From VRUE01 sp044867925 (GTDB taxonomy: Bacteria > Actinomycetota > Thermoleophilia > Solirubrobacterales > 70-9), in the NCBI GenBank assembly GCA_044867925.1, contig JBIOVV010000117.1:1-21572 (forward strand): DNA of 21,572 nucleotides, given 5' to 3'. The translations under genes and the position numbers were made by a program. This document shows positions 6,548-14,374 of this stretch, one piece after another; position 1 is the stretch's first letter; each line of letters starts with the position of its first letter. The notes beneath the pieces are model-generated. The model saw only the letters and a list, made by a program, of their open reading frames with translations, had not been told where the DNA came from and ran no database searches.

Positions 6548-8176
6548 TCAGATCGCCGCCGGCTCGGGTTCGGGTGCAGGTGGATCGGGTCCCGCCTGCA
6601 GTTGGTCGAAGCGCCGCTCGGGCAGGCGGCGGGTCGACCAGAAGGACGCCAGGGTGAGGAAGGCGGCAAAGAGGAAGGCCGTCTTCAGCGCTTTCAGCTG
6701 GGCGTCTTCGTAGTTCTCGACCAGCGCGGCGGAGGTGGTGGCGTCGAGGCCGGCGGCCTCCGCCCCGGCCCGCACCTCCGCGGCGGCGACGAAGCTGCCA
6801 CCGGCGCTGAGCTTCAGCTCGAGCTGCTTGCTGACCGCGGCGGAGATGCGAGCGTCCTCGGCGACGTTGCCGGTGAAGGCGACGATGAGCCCGCTGATCA
6901 CGATCGCGCCGAGCAGCGCCGTGCCGAGGGAGGAGCCGAGCTGCTGGGAGGTGCTCTGCAAGCCCCCAGCCTCGCTGCGATCGTCGTCGCCGACGGCCGA
7001 CTGGACCACGTTGCCGAGCTGGGAGACGATCAGTCCCATGCCGACGCCCAGCACTCCCATCGCAACCAGGAAGGAGCCGTTGTCGAGCTCCGGCTCGATC
7101 GTCGCCAGCAGCATCAGGGTCGAGACGAAGACGATCGCCAGGCCGGCGCGAACCAGCGGTCGGGGGGCAAAGCGCTTGGCCAGCGCCGAGCCGCCGATCG
7201 CGGCGAGGAAGAGCCCGGCGGAAGCCGGCAGCATCCGCACGCCGGTTTCCAGCGCGTCGAGCCCTTGGACCACCTGCAGGAAGAGCGGGATCGTGAAGAA
7301 GACCCCCATCAGGATCAGGTTCTGGGCGAGAAACATCGCAACGCCGCCGCGCAGCTGGGGAATGCGCAGCAGGGGCAGGTGCACGAGCGGTTCGAGGCCA
7401 TGAGCTTCGCGGCGTCGCTCCCAGGCGACGAAACCGGCCAGCAGCAGCCCGCCGACGGCGATCACGAACGGCGTCAGGGAGAAGCCGAACGGCTCGAGCG
7501 GCGAGCTGCGCGGCGCCAGCCAGCCCCAGTTGCTCGCCTGCAGGACGCCGAACACGACCACGGCCAGACCGGCGGCGGAGAGCACGCTGCCGACCCAGTC
7601 GAGACCGGGGACGCTCTTCTCGCGCTCCGGCTCCCTGATCGAGCGCGTGCCGATCAGGATGCCGAGCGCCACCGCCACCTCGCCGATGAAGACGATCCGC
7701 CAGCTCAGCTCTGTCGTCGCCCAGCCGCCGAGGATCGGCCCGACGGCGATGCCGGCGCCGGCCACCCCGCCGAGGACTCCGTAGGCGATCGCCCGATCGC
7801 TGCCTTTGTAGTTGCCGGCGACGAGGGCGATCAGGGCTGGGATGACGAGCGCGGCGCCGATGCCCTCGAGGATCGACCAGCCGAGCATCAGCGAGGGCAC
7901 GCTCCAGGAGGCGGCGGTCAGCGCCGAGCCGGCGCCGTAGATGCAGAGCCCGGTCGTGAAGGCGCGACGCCGGCCCCAGATGTCGCCCAGCTTGCCGCCG
8001 GTCAGCATCAGGCCCGCCATGACCAGCGCGTAGAAGGCGATCACCATCTGGATCGTCGTCACGGTGGTGTCGAAGTCCTCGACCAGCTGCGAGATCGCGA
8101 CGTTCATCACCGCTTGGTCCAGCACCATCAGGAACTGGGCGGCGCCAAGCGTGACCAGCACTCCCCACTTGGCCAC
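6548..8176 (-). CDS. DHA2-type MFS drug exporter (EmrB/QacA family)
   Basis: 542 residues with about 14 predicted membrane helices, the size and topology of DHA2 proton-driven exporters. LDQAVMNVAISQL near residue 19 is the family's first-helix motif; GGKLGDIWGRRR at 60-71 is MFS motif A; and the GAGIAVGPILGGW segment near 140-155 is the antiporter motif C. A large loop at about 440-485 lies before the last helix. It should sit in the cytoplasmic membrane and export amphipathic compounds; the substrate is unknown. The start is GTG, one base after the stop of the GAP-family gene, and the stop is 2 nt before DUF2252, so the three are made as one unit. Confidence 0.92.
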   Translation of the reverse strand: MAKWGVLVTLGAAQFLMVLDQAVMNVAISQLVEDFDTTVTTIQMVIAFYALVMAGLMLTGGKLGDIWGRRRAFTTGLCIYGAGSALTAASWSVPSLMLGWSILEGIGAALVIPALIALVAGNYKGSDRAIAYGVLGGVAGAGIAVGPILGGWATTELSWRIVFIGEVAVALGILIGTRSIREPEREKSVPGLDWVGSVLSAAGLAVVVFGVLQASNWGWLAPRSSPLEPFGFSLTPFVIAVGGLLLAGFVAWERRREAHGLEPLVHLPLLRIPQLRGGVAMFLAQNLILMGVFFTIPLFLQVVQGLDALETGVRMLPASAGLFLAAIGGSALAKRFAPRPLVRAGLAIVFVSTLMLLATIEPELDNGSFLVAMGVLGVGMGLIVSQLGNVVQSAVGDDDRSEAGGLQSTSQQLGSSLGTALLGAIVISGLIVAFTGNVAEDARISAAVSKQLELKLSAGGSFVAAAEVRAGAEAAGLDATTSAALVENYEDAQLKALKTAFLFAAFLTLASFWSTRRLPERRFDQLQAGPDPPAPEPEPAAI

Positions 8177-8177
8177 G

Positions 8178-8885
8178 TCAGCTCACCAGTCCGGCGATTC
8201 CGCGGATTAGGACGAGAGCACCGAGCACGGCGGCGACGATTATGCCCGTCTGGCGCCCGTTGCGCGCGAGCCAAGCGCGGAATCCCCTGACCGCGCGCTC
8301 GGTTCGCTCCGGAGCGAAGAGATAGCCGGCGAGCGGCAGCTCGAGCAGCAGCTGCTGGACCAGGCAGAAGGCGATCACGATCAGTGCCGTGGGCAACGCC
8401 GGGACGTCCAGCTTGTGGATGTGATTGAGCCCGGTCAGGTAAGAGACGCCGGGGAAGCTGAGCAGGAGGCCGACGACGAAGGCGACCCGAGGCGAGCCGC
8501 GACCGAGCAGGCGCATCGGCAGCGGTTCCCTTTCCTCGTCGCCGTTGTGCGTCCGCTTTGCATCGCGGCGCCGCGCCCGGCGCTCGCGCAGAGGCCGGTC
8601 GCGGTCGCTCGCGAGAACCGCGGCGACGAGCAAGAGGAGCAGGCCGACGACGATGTCCTCGGCCGGGCTGAGCGCGCTCTTGCTGGTGCTGGTCACGCTC
8701 GAGTCGTTCAGCGCGAAGACGATCGCCAGGCCGGCGCTGATGCTGGCGGTGTAGGCGCCGAGCAGGTAGCCGAGCATCAGCCGCTTCGGATTCGGCAGCA
8801 GCAGCATCAGGGTGACCGCGGCAAGCAGCGTCGGGTTGAACATCGCCAGCAGCGAGAGCAGGAAGATCTGGACGGCGTCGCTCAC
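8178..8885 (-). CDS. GAP/SfLAP-family integral membrane protein
   Basis: 235 residues with about six membrane helices and a charged cytoplasmic loop at about 92-122 (many Arg, Lys, Glu and Asp). The opening NPTLLAAVTLMLLLPNPKRLMLGYLLGAY and the later FPGVSYLTGLNHIHK segment fit the GAP family (peptidoglycolipid or sulfolipid-addressing proteins known from mycobacteria), which help move lipids across the membrane and act beside transporters. Here the partner would be the MFS protein, whose GTG follows the stop by one base. The start is GTG at 8885 with no clear Shine-Dalgarno. Zur ends 43 nt upstream on the same strand, so read-through from the zinc operon is possible. Confidence 0.8.
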   Translation of the reverse strand: MSDAVQIFLLSLLAMFNPTLLAAVTLMLLLPNPKRLMLGYLLGAYTASISAGLAIVFALNDSSVTSTSKSALSPAEDIVVGLLLLLVAAVLASDRDRPLRERRARRRDAKRTHNGDEEREPLPMRLLGRGSPRVAFVVGLLLSFPGVSYLTGLNHIHKLDVPALPTALIVIAFCLVQQLLLELPLAGYLFAPERTERAVRGFRAWLARNGRQTGIIVAAVLGALVLIRGIAGLVS

Positions 8886-8928
8886 CCGTCGGGCATTCTT
8901 TCGTGATTCGGGTCGCCGAGCAGCGGCT

Positions 8929-9375
8929 CTAGCGGGCGCAGCGCTCGCAGAGGCCGCGCAGGATCACGTCGTGGTCGCTGACCTCGAAGCTGAGCTCGTC
9001 GGAGAGTTTGGCGATCGCCCGCTCCAGGGATGGATCCTCGAAGGGGACCATTCGGCCGCAGTGGCGGCAGATCGCGTGATGATGATGCTCGCCGCCGGGG
9101 TCGATCCGCTCGTAGCCGGCGGTGCCCCGGGCCACCTCGAGGCGCTGCACCAGGCCGAGCTGCTCGAGCTGCTCGAGCGCGCGATAGACGCTGGCGCGGC
9201 CGACCGCCGGCTTGCGGCGGCGCAGCTCCTCGTCGAGATCGAGGGCGGTGACGGCGCAATCGTGGCGGGCCAGCGCCTCGACCACGGCGGTGCGGGCACC
9301 GCCGCGCCGGTAGCCGGCCTGCTGCAGGGCGGCGAGGGCGTGCTCGGCCCAGGTGGTGTCGGTCTTCGTTGCCAC
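8929..9375 (-). CDS. zur: Fur-family zinc uptake repressor Zur
   Basis: 148 residues. The N-terminal winged HTH (about 8-85; SVYRALEQLEQLGLV is the recognition region) is followed by the metal-binding dimer domain. EHHHHAIC (96-103) contains the regulatory ligands, and C103/C106 with C143/C146 form the structural zinc site. Fur-family members respond to Fe, Zn, Mn or peroxide; I call Zur because it is the last gene of a zinc ABC operon with a Zur-like palindrome at its head. With zinc bound it would repress the whole operon, itself included. The start is GTG at 9375, one base after the permease stop; the longer open frame overlaps the permease and is not used. Confidence 0.88.
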   Translation of the reverse strand: MATKTDTTWAEHALAALQQAGYRRGGARTAVVEALARHDCAVTALDLDEELRRRKPAVGRASVYRALEQLEQLGLVQRLEVARGTAGYERIDPGGEHHHHAICRHCGRMVPFEDPSLERAIAKLSDELSFEVSDHDVILRGLCERCAR

Positions 9376-9376
9376 C

Positions 9377-10219
9377 TCAGCCGATCGTAGCCCCGGCGGG
9401 GAGCGGCGCCGGCCGCCGCAGGTTGCGCAGGCGCCCGGCGGGCAACGAGAGCAGATAGATCGCGACGATCGCCAGCGCAACCGAGGCACCCCCCGCCGTG
9501 CCGGCGTAGTAGGAGAGGTAGAGGCCGCCGACGCCGGCGAGAACCGCAAGGCCGACGGCGAGCAGCATCATCGGCAGCATGCGATCGCTGAGCCGGCGCG
9601 CGGCGGCGGCGGGGCCGACGAAGACCGCGACCACGAGCAGGTTGCCGAGACCCTGCACGGCGAGGACGATCCCGGCGCCGAGCAGCAGCAGCAGGGCCGC
9701 ATCGGCGAGAGCGGGCGAGACACCGAGCGAACGCGCCGTGCCGCGGTCGAAGCCGGCGACCAGGAGCCGTCCGTGCAGGAGGCGCAGGGCCAGGACGACC
9801 AGCAGGGCAAGCCCCGCGGCCGCTGCGAGGTCGCTGTCGCCAATGCCGAAGAGATCGCCGAAGAGCAGCGCCTCGACCCCCGGCGGCGATGCAGGCGACA
9901 GCGCCGAGAGCACCCCGAGGCCGAACATCGTCGTCACCACGACCGCGACCGCTGCGTCCCTGCCCACGCCGGCGATCCTGGCCGCGAGCGCGATCGCCAA
10001 CGCCGCCAGCGCGATCGCCGGCACGGCCCCGAGCAGCAGCGGGACGCCGGCGAGCGCCGCCAGCACGAGGCCGGGGAAGAGCGAGTGGGCGAGCGACTCG
10101 GCGGCGTAGGAGAAGCCGTAGAGGACGACCCAGCAACCGAGCGCCCCGCCGGCGACGCCGAGCAGGACGACCTCGGCGAGGGCGCGCTGCATGAAGGGTT
10201 CGGTGAGCGGCTCGAGCAT
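9377..10219 (-). CDS. Zinc ABC transporter permease (ZnuB-like)
   Basis: 280 residues with about eight membrane helices, ABC-3 family. The N-terminal MLEPLTEPFMQRALAEVVLL and SLAHSLFPGLVLA segments are typical of Zn/Mn permeases. It carries metal across the membrane with energy from the ATPase encoded 2 nt upstream. It is a paralogue of the permease half of the fused protein at 10956-12701 (both start MLEP..PF.QR and share FPGLVLA), so the transporter core may be a heterodimer rather than the usual homodimer. The start is ATG at 10219 and the stop touches the zur start. Confidence 0.92.
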   Translation of the reverse strand: MLEPLTEPFMQRALAEVVLLGVAGGALGCWVVLYGFSYAAESLAHSLFPGLVLAALAGVPLLLGAVPAIALAALAIALAARIAGVGRDAAVAVVVTTMFGLGVLSALSPASPPGVEALLFGDLFGIGDSDLAAAAGLALLVVLALRLLHGRLLVAGFDRGTARSLGVSPALADAALLLLLGAGIVLAVQGLGNLLVVAVFVGPAAAARRLSDRMLPMMLLAVGLAVLAGVGGLYLSYYAGTAGGASVALAIVAIYLLSLPAGRLRNLRRPAPLPAGATIG

Positions 10220-10221
10220 GG

Positions 10222-10974
10222 TCAGTGGTGGTGATGATGGGGCGGCAGGATCGCGCGACCGCCGCCGCCGGGGATCTCGACGATCGCGCCGCCGTAGGTG
10301 GCTTCGAGCACGCCGAGGTCGTCCAGCACGTCGGCCGGGGGGCCGCAGGCGACCTGCTGCCGGTTGATGCAGAGGACGAGGTCGCAGGCGCGGGCCTGGG
10401 CGAGGTCGTGGGTGGCGATGACTACCCCCCGGCCCTCGCCGGCCAGCTCGGCGATCAGCGCTTCCAGCCTCTCGCTGCTCGGCCGGTCGAGGCCCGAGAA
10501 GGGCTCGTCGAGCAGCAGCACGCCGGCATCCTGAACCAGGGCACGAGCGATCAGGACGCGTTGGCGTTGACCGCCAGAGAGACGGCCGAAGGTCTGTCCC
10601 GCCAGCGCCCCCAGGCCGACCCGGGCCAGCGCCCGAGCCGCCGCATCCCGCTCACGGCGCCCGGGGCGGCGCCACCAGGGCAGGCCGGAGATCGCTCCCA
10701 TCGTTGCCACGTCGAGTGCCGAGACGGGGTAGTCGAGGCGCGAGCGCTCGGTCTGAGGCACGCTGGCACAGCCGGTCGCGACCCGCAGCCTCCCGGCCTG
10801 CGGCCGCAGTTCCCCGAGCAGGGCCCGCAGCAGCGTCGTCTTGCCGCCGCCGTTGGGGCCGAGCAGGGCGAGGGTCTGGCCGCCGCGCAGGGAGAAGCCG
10901 ACCTCCGAGATCGCCGGCGTGGCGTCGTATCCCGCGGCCAGGTCCGCCGCCTCGATCAGCGCAGCGCCCGGCAT
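10222..10974 (-). CDS. Zinc ABC transporter ATPase with C-terminal His tail
   Basis: 250 residues, ZnuC/MntB-type ATPase. It has Walker A GPNGGGKT (39-46), Q-loop Gln74, signature LSGGQRQR (132-139), Walker B VLLLDE (152-157) and switch His189. The chain ends in PPHHHHH, five consecutive histidines after a glycine-rich stretch, a natural tail able to bind zinc or similar metals. The start is ATG at 10974, preceded by GGGAGG; it overlaps the 3' end of the fusion gene by 19 nt in another frame, so translation is coupled. The longer open frame upstream lies inside the fusion gene and is not used. The permease gene follows after 2 nt. Confidence 0.94.
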   Translation of the reverse strand: MPGAALIEAADLAAGYDATPAISEVGFSLRGGQTLALLGPNGGGKTTLLRALLGELRPQAGRLRVATGCASVPQTERSRLDYPVSALDVATMGAISGLPWWRRPGRRERDAAARALARVGLGALAGQTFGRLSGGQRQRVLIARALVQDAGVLLLDEPFSGLDRPSSERLEALIAELAGEGRGVVIATHDLAQARACDLVLCINRQQVACGPPADVLDDLGVLEATYGGAIVEIPGGGGRAILPPHHHHH

Positions 10975-12701
10975 CCCTGCCTCCCCGCGGTGAAGCCGCG
11001 CATCATCGCGTCGGCGTTCGCCGCCTCCATCGCCAGATATGTGGCGCCAGCGGAACCGGACGGGCCGAGCGTGTCGCCGTAGAGGCTGTACTCGGCCGAG
11101 GCTCCGGTCTGGTCGGCGATCGCTTCGGCGACGCCGGCGCTGAGCGAGCTCTCGGGAAAGATCGCCGCGACCTGCGCCCGTTCGATCAGCCCGGCGAGCG
11201 CGCTCAGGTCCTTGGCCGAGGGCTGGGCCTGCGTCGTCTGCGACGGGATCACCGCACCGACGACGTCGATGCCGTAACGGTGGGCGAAGTAGCCGAAGGC
11301 ATCGTGGTCGGTGACCAGCTTGCGCCGTGGCGGCGGGACCGAGCTCATGCAACGGGCGATCCCACGATCCAGCCCCCGCAGCCTGGCGAGGTAGGCATCG
11401 GCGTTGCGCTCGAACTGGCGGCGGTGCGCCGGGTCGGCGAGCGCCAGCTGCCGCGCGATCTCGGCGACGGCGGCCTCGGCGTTGCGCGGATCGTGCCACC
11501 AGTGGGGATCGAAGCGCGAGGCCTCCTCGCCGCTCGACTCTCCCGGCAGCCGCTCCGGCACCCCCGCCCCCAGGTCGACGACATGGGCATCGCTGCCGCT
11601 ATCGGAGACGACCTCCTCGATCCAGTCGTCGAGGCCGTCGCCGCTGGCGAAGACGAGCTTGGCTTCGGCGGCATTGGCGACGTCGCTCGGGCGCGGTTCG
11701 TACTCGTGCGGATCGGTATTGGGCTCGAGGATCTGGTCGACCGCGACGGCGCCGCCGCCGACCGTACGGACGAAGTCGCCGAGCTGGGTGGTCGTCGCGA
11801 CGACGCGCAGCTGACCGTCCGCGGCGCCAGTGCCGCCACAGCCGGCGAGCAAGAGGACCGCCGCGATCGTGCCGGCGAGGACAGGCGCCGGCATCTCGCG
11901 GGCACGGGCCAGGGCGCGCGTGGCGGCAGACAGCGCGAAAACCGCACCGGCGACCACGGCGATCGTCGCCCCCGGCGGCGCGTCGGTCTTGACCGAGAGC
12001 CAGAGCCCGACCGTGCCCTCGGCGGCGACGAGGGCGACGCTTGCCAGCTGCCAGCTCAGCATCCGCTCGCAGAAGAGGCGCGCGGTCAGCGCCGGCACGA
12101 CGAAGAGAGCGGCGACGAGCAGCGCGCCGACCACCGAGAGCGCCGCCGTGGTGGCGAGCGCGATCAGGCCGAGGAGCACAGCGTCGAGCACGCCCTCTCC
12201 CACTCCGAGGCCTCGCTCGCCCGGGTCGAAGCCGGCCGCCAGCCAGCGGTGCCCGAGCAGCAGCGAGACGGCGAGGGCGAGGACCGCGGCGAGGCCGGCC
12301 AGGACGATGTCGCCGCCGTCGACGAGCAGCAGGCTGCCGAAGAGCAGGGTCTCGACGTTGGCACCGGACCCGAAGACGTCGCTGGCGAGGATCGTGCCGG
12401 CCGCCAGGCAGCCGACCAGCACGATCGCCACGGCGCTGTCGCTGCCCTCCTCCTCGCGACGGCCGAGCAGCGCGTTGCCGACGGTGAAGACGACGGCGGC
12501 GCCGAAGGCGCCGAGTGGCGCCGCGAAGCCGAGCCCGTCGGCGAGCACCAAGCCGGGGAAGGCCGCCGTACCGACTGCGTGGGAGAAAAAGGCCAGCCCA
12601 CGCAGGACGATCCAGGTGCCGAGCAGGCCGGCCGGGACCGCGAGGATGAGGATCTCGAGCAGGCCACGCTGGACGAAGGGCAGTTGAAAGGGCTCGAGCA
12701 C
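10956..12701 (-). CDS. Fused zinc ABC permease and substrate-binding protein
   Basis: 581 residues in one frame. Residues 1-265 are an ABC-3 (ZnuB-type) permease with about eight helices. Met270 begins a stretch that looks like a lipoprotein signal peptide ending in LLLAGCGG, with the lipobox Cys at 288. Residues 295-581 are a ZnuA/TroA-type binding protein. Its likely metal ligands are His332 (DPHEYE), His400 (DPHWWHDP), His466 (VTDHDAF) and Asp542 (SLYGDTL), a three-His-plus-Asp set as in zinc-binding TroA. There is no long His-rich loop. The start is GTG at 12701, first gene after the probable Zur operator. The binding domain may be tethered by helix 270-288 or released by signal peptidase II. 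An internal start at Met270 is possible but lacks a good Shine-Dalgarno. Confidence 0.88.
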   Translation of the reverse strand: MLEPFQLPFVQRGLLEILILAVPAGLLGTWIVLRGLAFFSHAVGTAAFPGLVLADGLGFAAPLGAFGAAVVFTVGNALLGRREEEGSDSAVAIVLVGCLAAGTILASDVFGSGANVETLLFGSLLLVDGGDIVLAGLAAVLALAVSLLLGHRWLAAGFDPGERGLGVGEGVLDAVLLGLIALATTAALSVVGALLVAALFVVPALTARLFCERMLSWQLASVALVAAEGTVGLWLSVKTDAPPGATIAVVAGAVFALSAATRALARAREMPAPVLAGTIAAVLLLAGCGGTGAADGQLRVVATTTQLGDFVRTVGGGAVAVDQILEPNTDPHEYEPRPSDVANAAEAKLVFASGDGLDDWIEEVVSDSGSDAHVVDLGAGVPERLPGESSGEEASRFDPHWWHDPRNAEAAVAEIARQLALADPAHRRQFERNADAYLARLRGLDRGIARCMSSVPPPRRKLVTDHDAFGYFAHRYGIDVVGAVIPSQTTQAQPSAKDLSALAGLIERAQVAAIFPESSLSAGVAEAIADQTGASAEYSLYGDTLGPSGSAGATYLAMEAANADAMMRGFTAGRQGCRALR

Positions 12702-12710
12702 GCTGAGATT

Positions 12711-12737
12711 AAATCAAAATGAGACCCATTTTTATTT
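12711..12737. promoter_or_regulatory. Probable Zur operator
   Basis: AAAATG (12716-12721), five bases, CATTTT (12727-12732) is a perfect palindrome, extended outward by one mismatched pair and then AAAT/ATTT to 27 bp. The AAAATG-N5-CATTTT core has the geometry of mycobacterial Zur sites. It sits 10 nt before the GTG of the zinc transporter fusion gene, in an AT-rich island within GC-rich DNA. The small rightward gene at 12805 could also be affected. Confidence 0.8.
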
Positions 12738-12804
12738 TCTTTATCCCGCCCCCATCCAGGCTGAACCAGGCCGGCACATCACCGCTCAGGCAGAATGTGG
12801 CGCT

Positions 12805-12996
12805 GTGAACGACCACTACCCGACCGGACCTCCCCAGTGGAATCCCTCTCTGGAAGCCTGGCCTGGCGGCCCGCACCCGGGCGCCATCGCGATGATGCTT
12901 GACGAGAAGCGTCGACGGGAGGAGGGCGAGCGGGCCTCTGCGCAGGCGGCGGCAGCTCGCAGGCGCACCACCAACCACCTCCTGCTGCTGCGGTGA
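12805..12996 (+). CDS. Small hypothetical protein, 63 residues
   Basis: No family recognised. The first 30 residues are rich in Pro, Trp and Gly (PTGPPQWNPSLEAWPGGPHPG); the rest is charged and helical (MLDEKRRREEGERASAQAAAARRR), possibly a short coiled coil. There is no signal peptide or membrane helix. It is supported by third-position GC like its neighbours and by a GTGA overlap with the next gene. The GTG start has no clear Shine-Dalgarno. It is divergent from the zinc operon. It could be a chance frame. Confidence 0.5.
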   Translation: MNDHYPTGPPQWNPSLEAWPGGPHPGAIAMMLDEKRRREEGERASAQAAAARRRTTNHLLLLR

Positions 12997-13304
12997 CGGA
13001 GCGCTGGGAGTACATGGCTGTCAGCTGGACCTACACCGCCGAGACGAAGGGCGGGGATCGCGTTTGGCGCCAGCACATCAGCACCTATCGAACCGCCGGC
13101 GAAACCAAGAAGCACGAGTACTGGAATTCCGAGCAGGGAGCGATCGGTCGCAACCTCATAGACGTCTTCAACGAGCTCGGGGCGGAAGGCTGGGAGCTGG
13201 CCGCCGATACGGTCTCCGACAGCACCGTGATCACCGAAATCAGCGGCTGGGAAGAGGTCGGCACTCCCACCCTGCGCCAGAGCATCTTCAAGCGACGGCT
13301 TTGA
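12993..13304 (+). CDS. Small protein, possibly DUF4177-like
   Basis: 103 residues, soluble. The opening WEYMAVSW and the later LIDVFNELGAEGWELAADTV follow the pattern of small DUF4177-type proteins (a WEY strand, then LN.LG.EGWEL), which have no known reaction. The GTG start overlaps the stop of the preceding small gene (GTGA), and the stop overlaps the TTG start of dtd (TTGA), so it is embedded in a tightly coupled operon. The family call is tentative; the gene itself is well supported by context. Confidence 0.72.
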   Translation: MTERWEYMAVSWTYTAETKGGDRVWRQHISTYRTAGETKKHEYWNSEQGAIGRNLIDVFNELGAEGWELAADTVSDSTVITEISGWEEVGTPTLRQSIFKRRL

Positions 13305-13717
13305 AGGCCCTGGTTCAGCGGGTAAGCCAGGCGGCGGTCGACGTCGAGGGCGAGCGGGTGACCCAGATCGGGCCGGGCATGCTCGTCCTGCTCGGGGTGC
13401 GGCGGGGCGACACCGCCGCGCAGGCCGACCGCCTCGCCGACAAGGTCCGGGCCCTGCGCATCTTCGACGACGCCGAGGGGCGGATGAACGAGCCGCTCGG
13501 TGAGCGCGAGGTGCTCTGCGTCAGCCAGTTCACCCTCTACGGCGAGACCCGCAAGGGCAACCGGCCGAGCTATGTCGAAGCGGCGCCCGCCGCCGAGGCC
13601 GAGCCGCTCTACGACCGCTTCTGTGAGCGGCTGGGGGCCGCCAGGGGTGTCTTCGGCGCCTGCATGGGCGTGGCCCTGGTCAACGACGGCCCGGTCACAC
13701 TGGCGCTGGAGGTCTGA
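13301..13717 (+). CDS. dtd: D-aminoacyl-tRNA deacylase
   Basis: 138 residues, close to the usual 145. It hydrolyses D-amino acids (and glycine from tRNA-Ala) from mischarged tRNAs, a chiral proofreading step in translation. Both active-site signatures are present: SQFTLYG at 75-81 and NDGPVT at 128-133, the latter holding the cross-subunit Gly-Pro motif of the dimer. The start is TTG at 13301 (KALVQRV follows, as in the family), overlapping the previous stop. The open frame extends upstream but loses similarity. Convergent with the pdxH-like gene after a 57-nt gap with no evident structure. Confidence 0.95.
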   Translation: MKALVQRVSQAAVDVEGERVTQIGPGMLVLLGVRRGDTAAQADRLADKVRALRIFDDAEGRMNEPLGEREVLCVSQFTLYGETRKGNRPSYVEAAPAAEAEPLYDRFCERLGAARGVFGACMGVALVNDGPVTLALEV

Positions 13718-13774
13718 ACCCGTTCCGCTGTGCCTTATCCGCCCATAACGAGGACAGAGCACACCGGAAAGCGT

Positions 13775-14371
13775 TCATGGCGCCAGCAGGGAGCGGCGCC
13801 AGCCATGTCCGTCATGGGCGAAGAGCTGACGGCTGTGCAGGCGGTCCTCGGCTTCCTCCCAGAGCTCGAGCCGGTCGGGGGATACGCGCACGGCGCCCCA
13901 ATCCTGCGGACAGGGGACCGGCGCATCGCCCAGCTCCACCCGCAGCGCCCCCAGCCGGGCCCGCAGCTCGTCCAAGCTCCCGATTTCCTCGCCCTGGCGA
14001 GAGACGTGGGCCTGCAGCTGGTGGCTGCGCGGCCTGCCCTCGAAGAGCTCCTCCGCCAGCTCGCGCTCGGCTATCTCGGCATTGCCCTCGACCCTGGCCT
14101 GGCGGCCCAGCGCCGGCCAGTAGAAGGTGGCGGCGACGCGCGGGTTCTCGCGCAGCTCTTCGGCCTTGCGGCTCCACAGCGCCGTGGTGAAGACCAGGGC
14201 TCCGTCGACGAGCGCCTTGAGCGTGACCAAGCGGGCGGAGGGTCGGCCGTCGACTGTCGTGGTCGCCAAGCTCATCGCTCGCGGCGCCGGGACGCCCGCC
14301 TCGTCGGCCTCTCGGAGCCAACGCTCGAACAGCTCCAGCGGCTCGAGGGTCGCGGTATCGGATTCCGCCAT
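13775..14371 (-). CDS. pdxH: Pyridoxamine 5'-phosphate oxidase-like flavoprotein
   Basis: 198 residues. The family oxidises pyridoxine or pyridoxamine phosphate to pyridoxal phosphate using FMN. FMN-site features are present: ARLVTLK near 47-53, FTTALWSRKAEELRENPRVAATFYW near 61-85, and RQARVEGNAE; the C-terminal signature WGAVRVSPDRLELWEEAEDRLHSR and a WRRSLLAP ending match PdxH. Length is slightly short because the N-terminal arm is trimmed. The ATG at 14371 is used; the frame continues upstream into the TetR gene on the other strand and is not real there. It faces that TetR gene across 42 bp, so the two may be co-regulated. Confidence 0.87.
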   Translation of the reverse strand: MAESDTATLEPLELFERWLREADEAGVPAPRAMSLATTTVDGRPSARLVTLKALVDGALVFTTALWSRKAEELRENPRVAATFYWPALGRQARVEGNAEIAERELAEELFEGRPRSHQLQAHVSRQGEEIGSLDELRARLGALRVELGDAPVPCPQDWGAVRVSPDRLELWEEAEDRLHSRQLFAHDGHGWRRSLLAP

Positions 14372-14374
14372 GTC

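Noticed and set aside
6546..8168. N-terminal extension of the DUF2252 frame to 1009 codons
   Set aside because: The extension overlaps the MFS gene in another frame, is Arg-rich without a domain, and similarity begins at the ATG at 6545.
6602..8290. A rightward open frame of 562 codons
   Set aside because: Antisense to the MFS gene; composition is the mirror of a GC-rich membrane protein and no domain is seen.
10236..10250. The pentahistidine codons as an engineered tag or vector sequence
   Set aside because: They are in frame at the natural end of the ATPase, two bases before the next native gene, with no vector sequence nearby.
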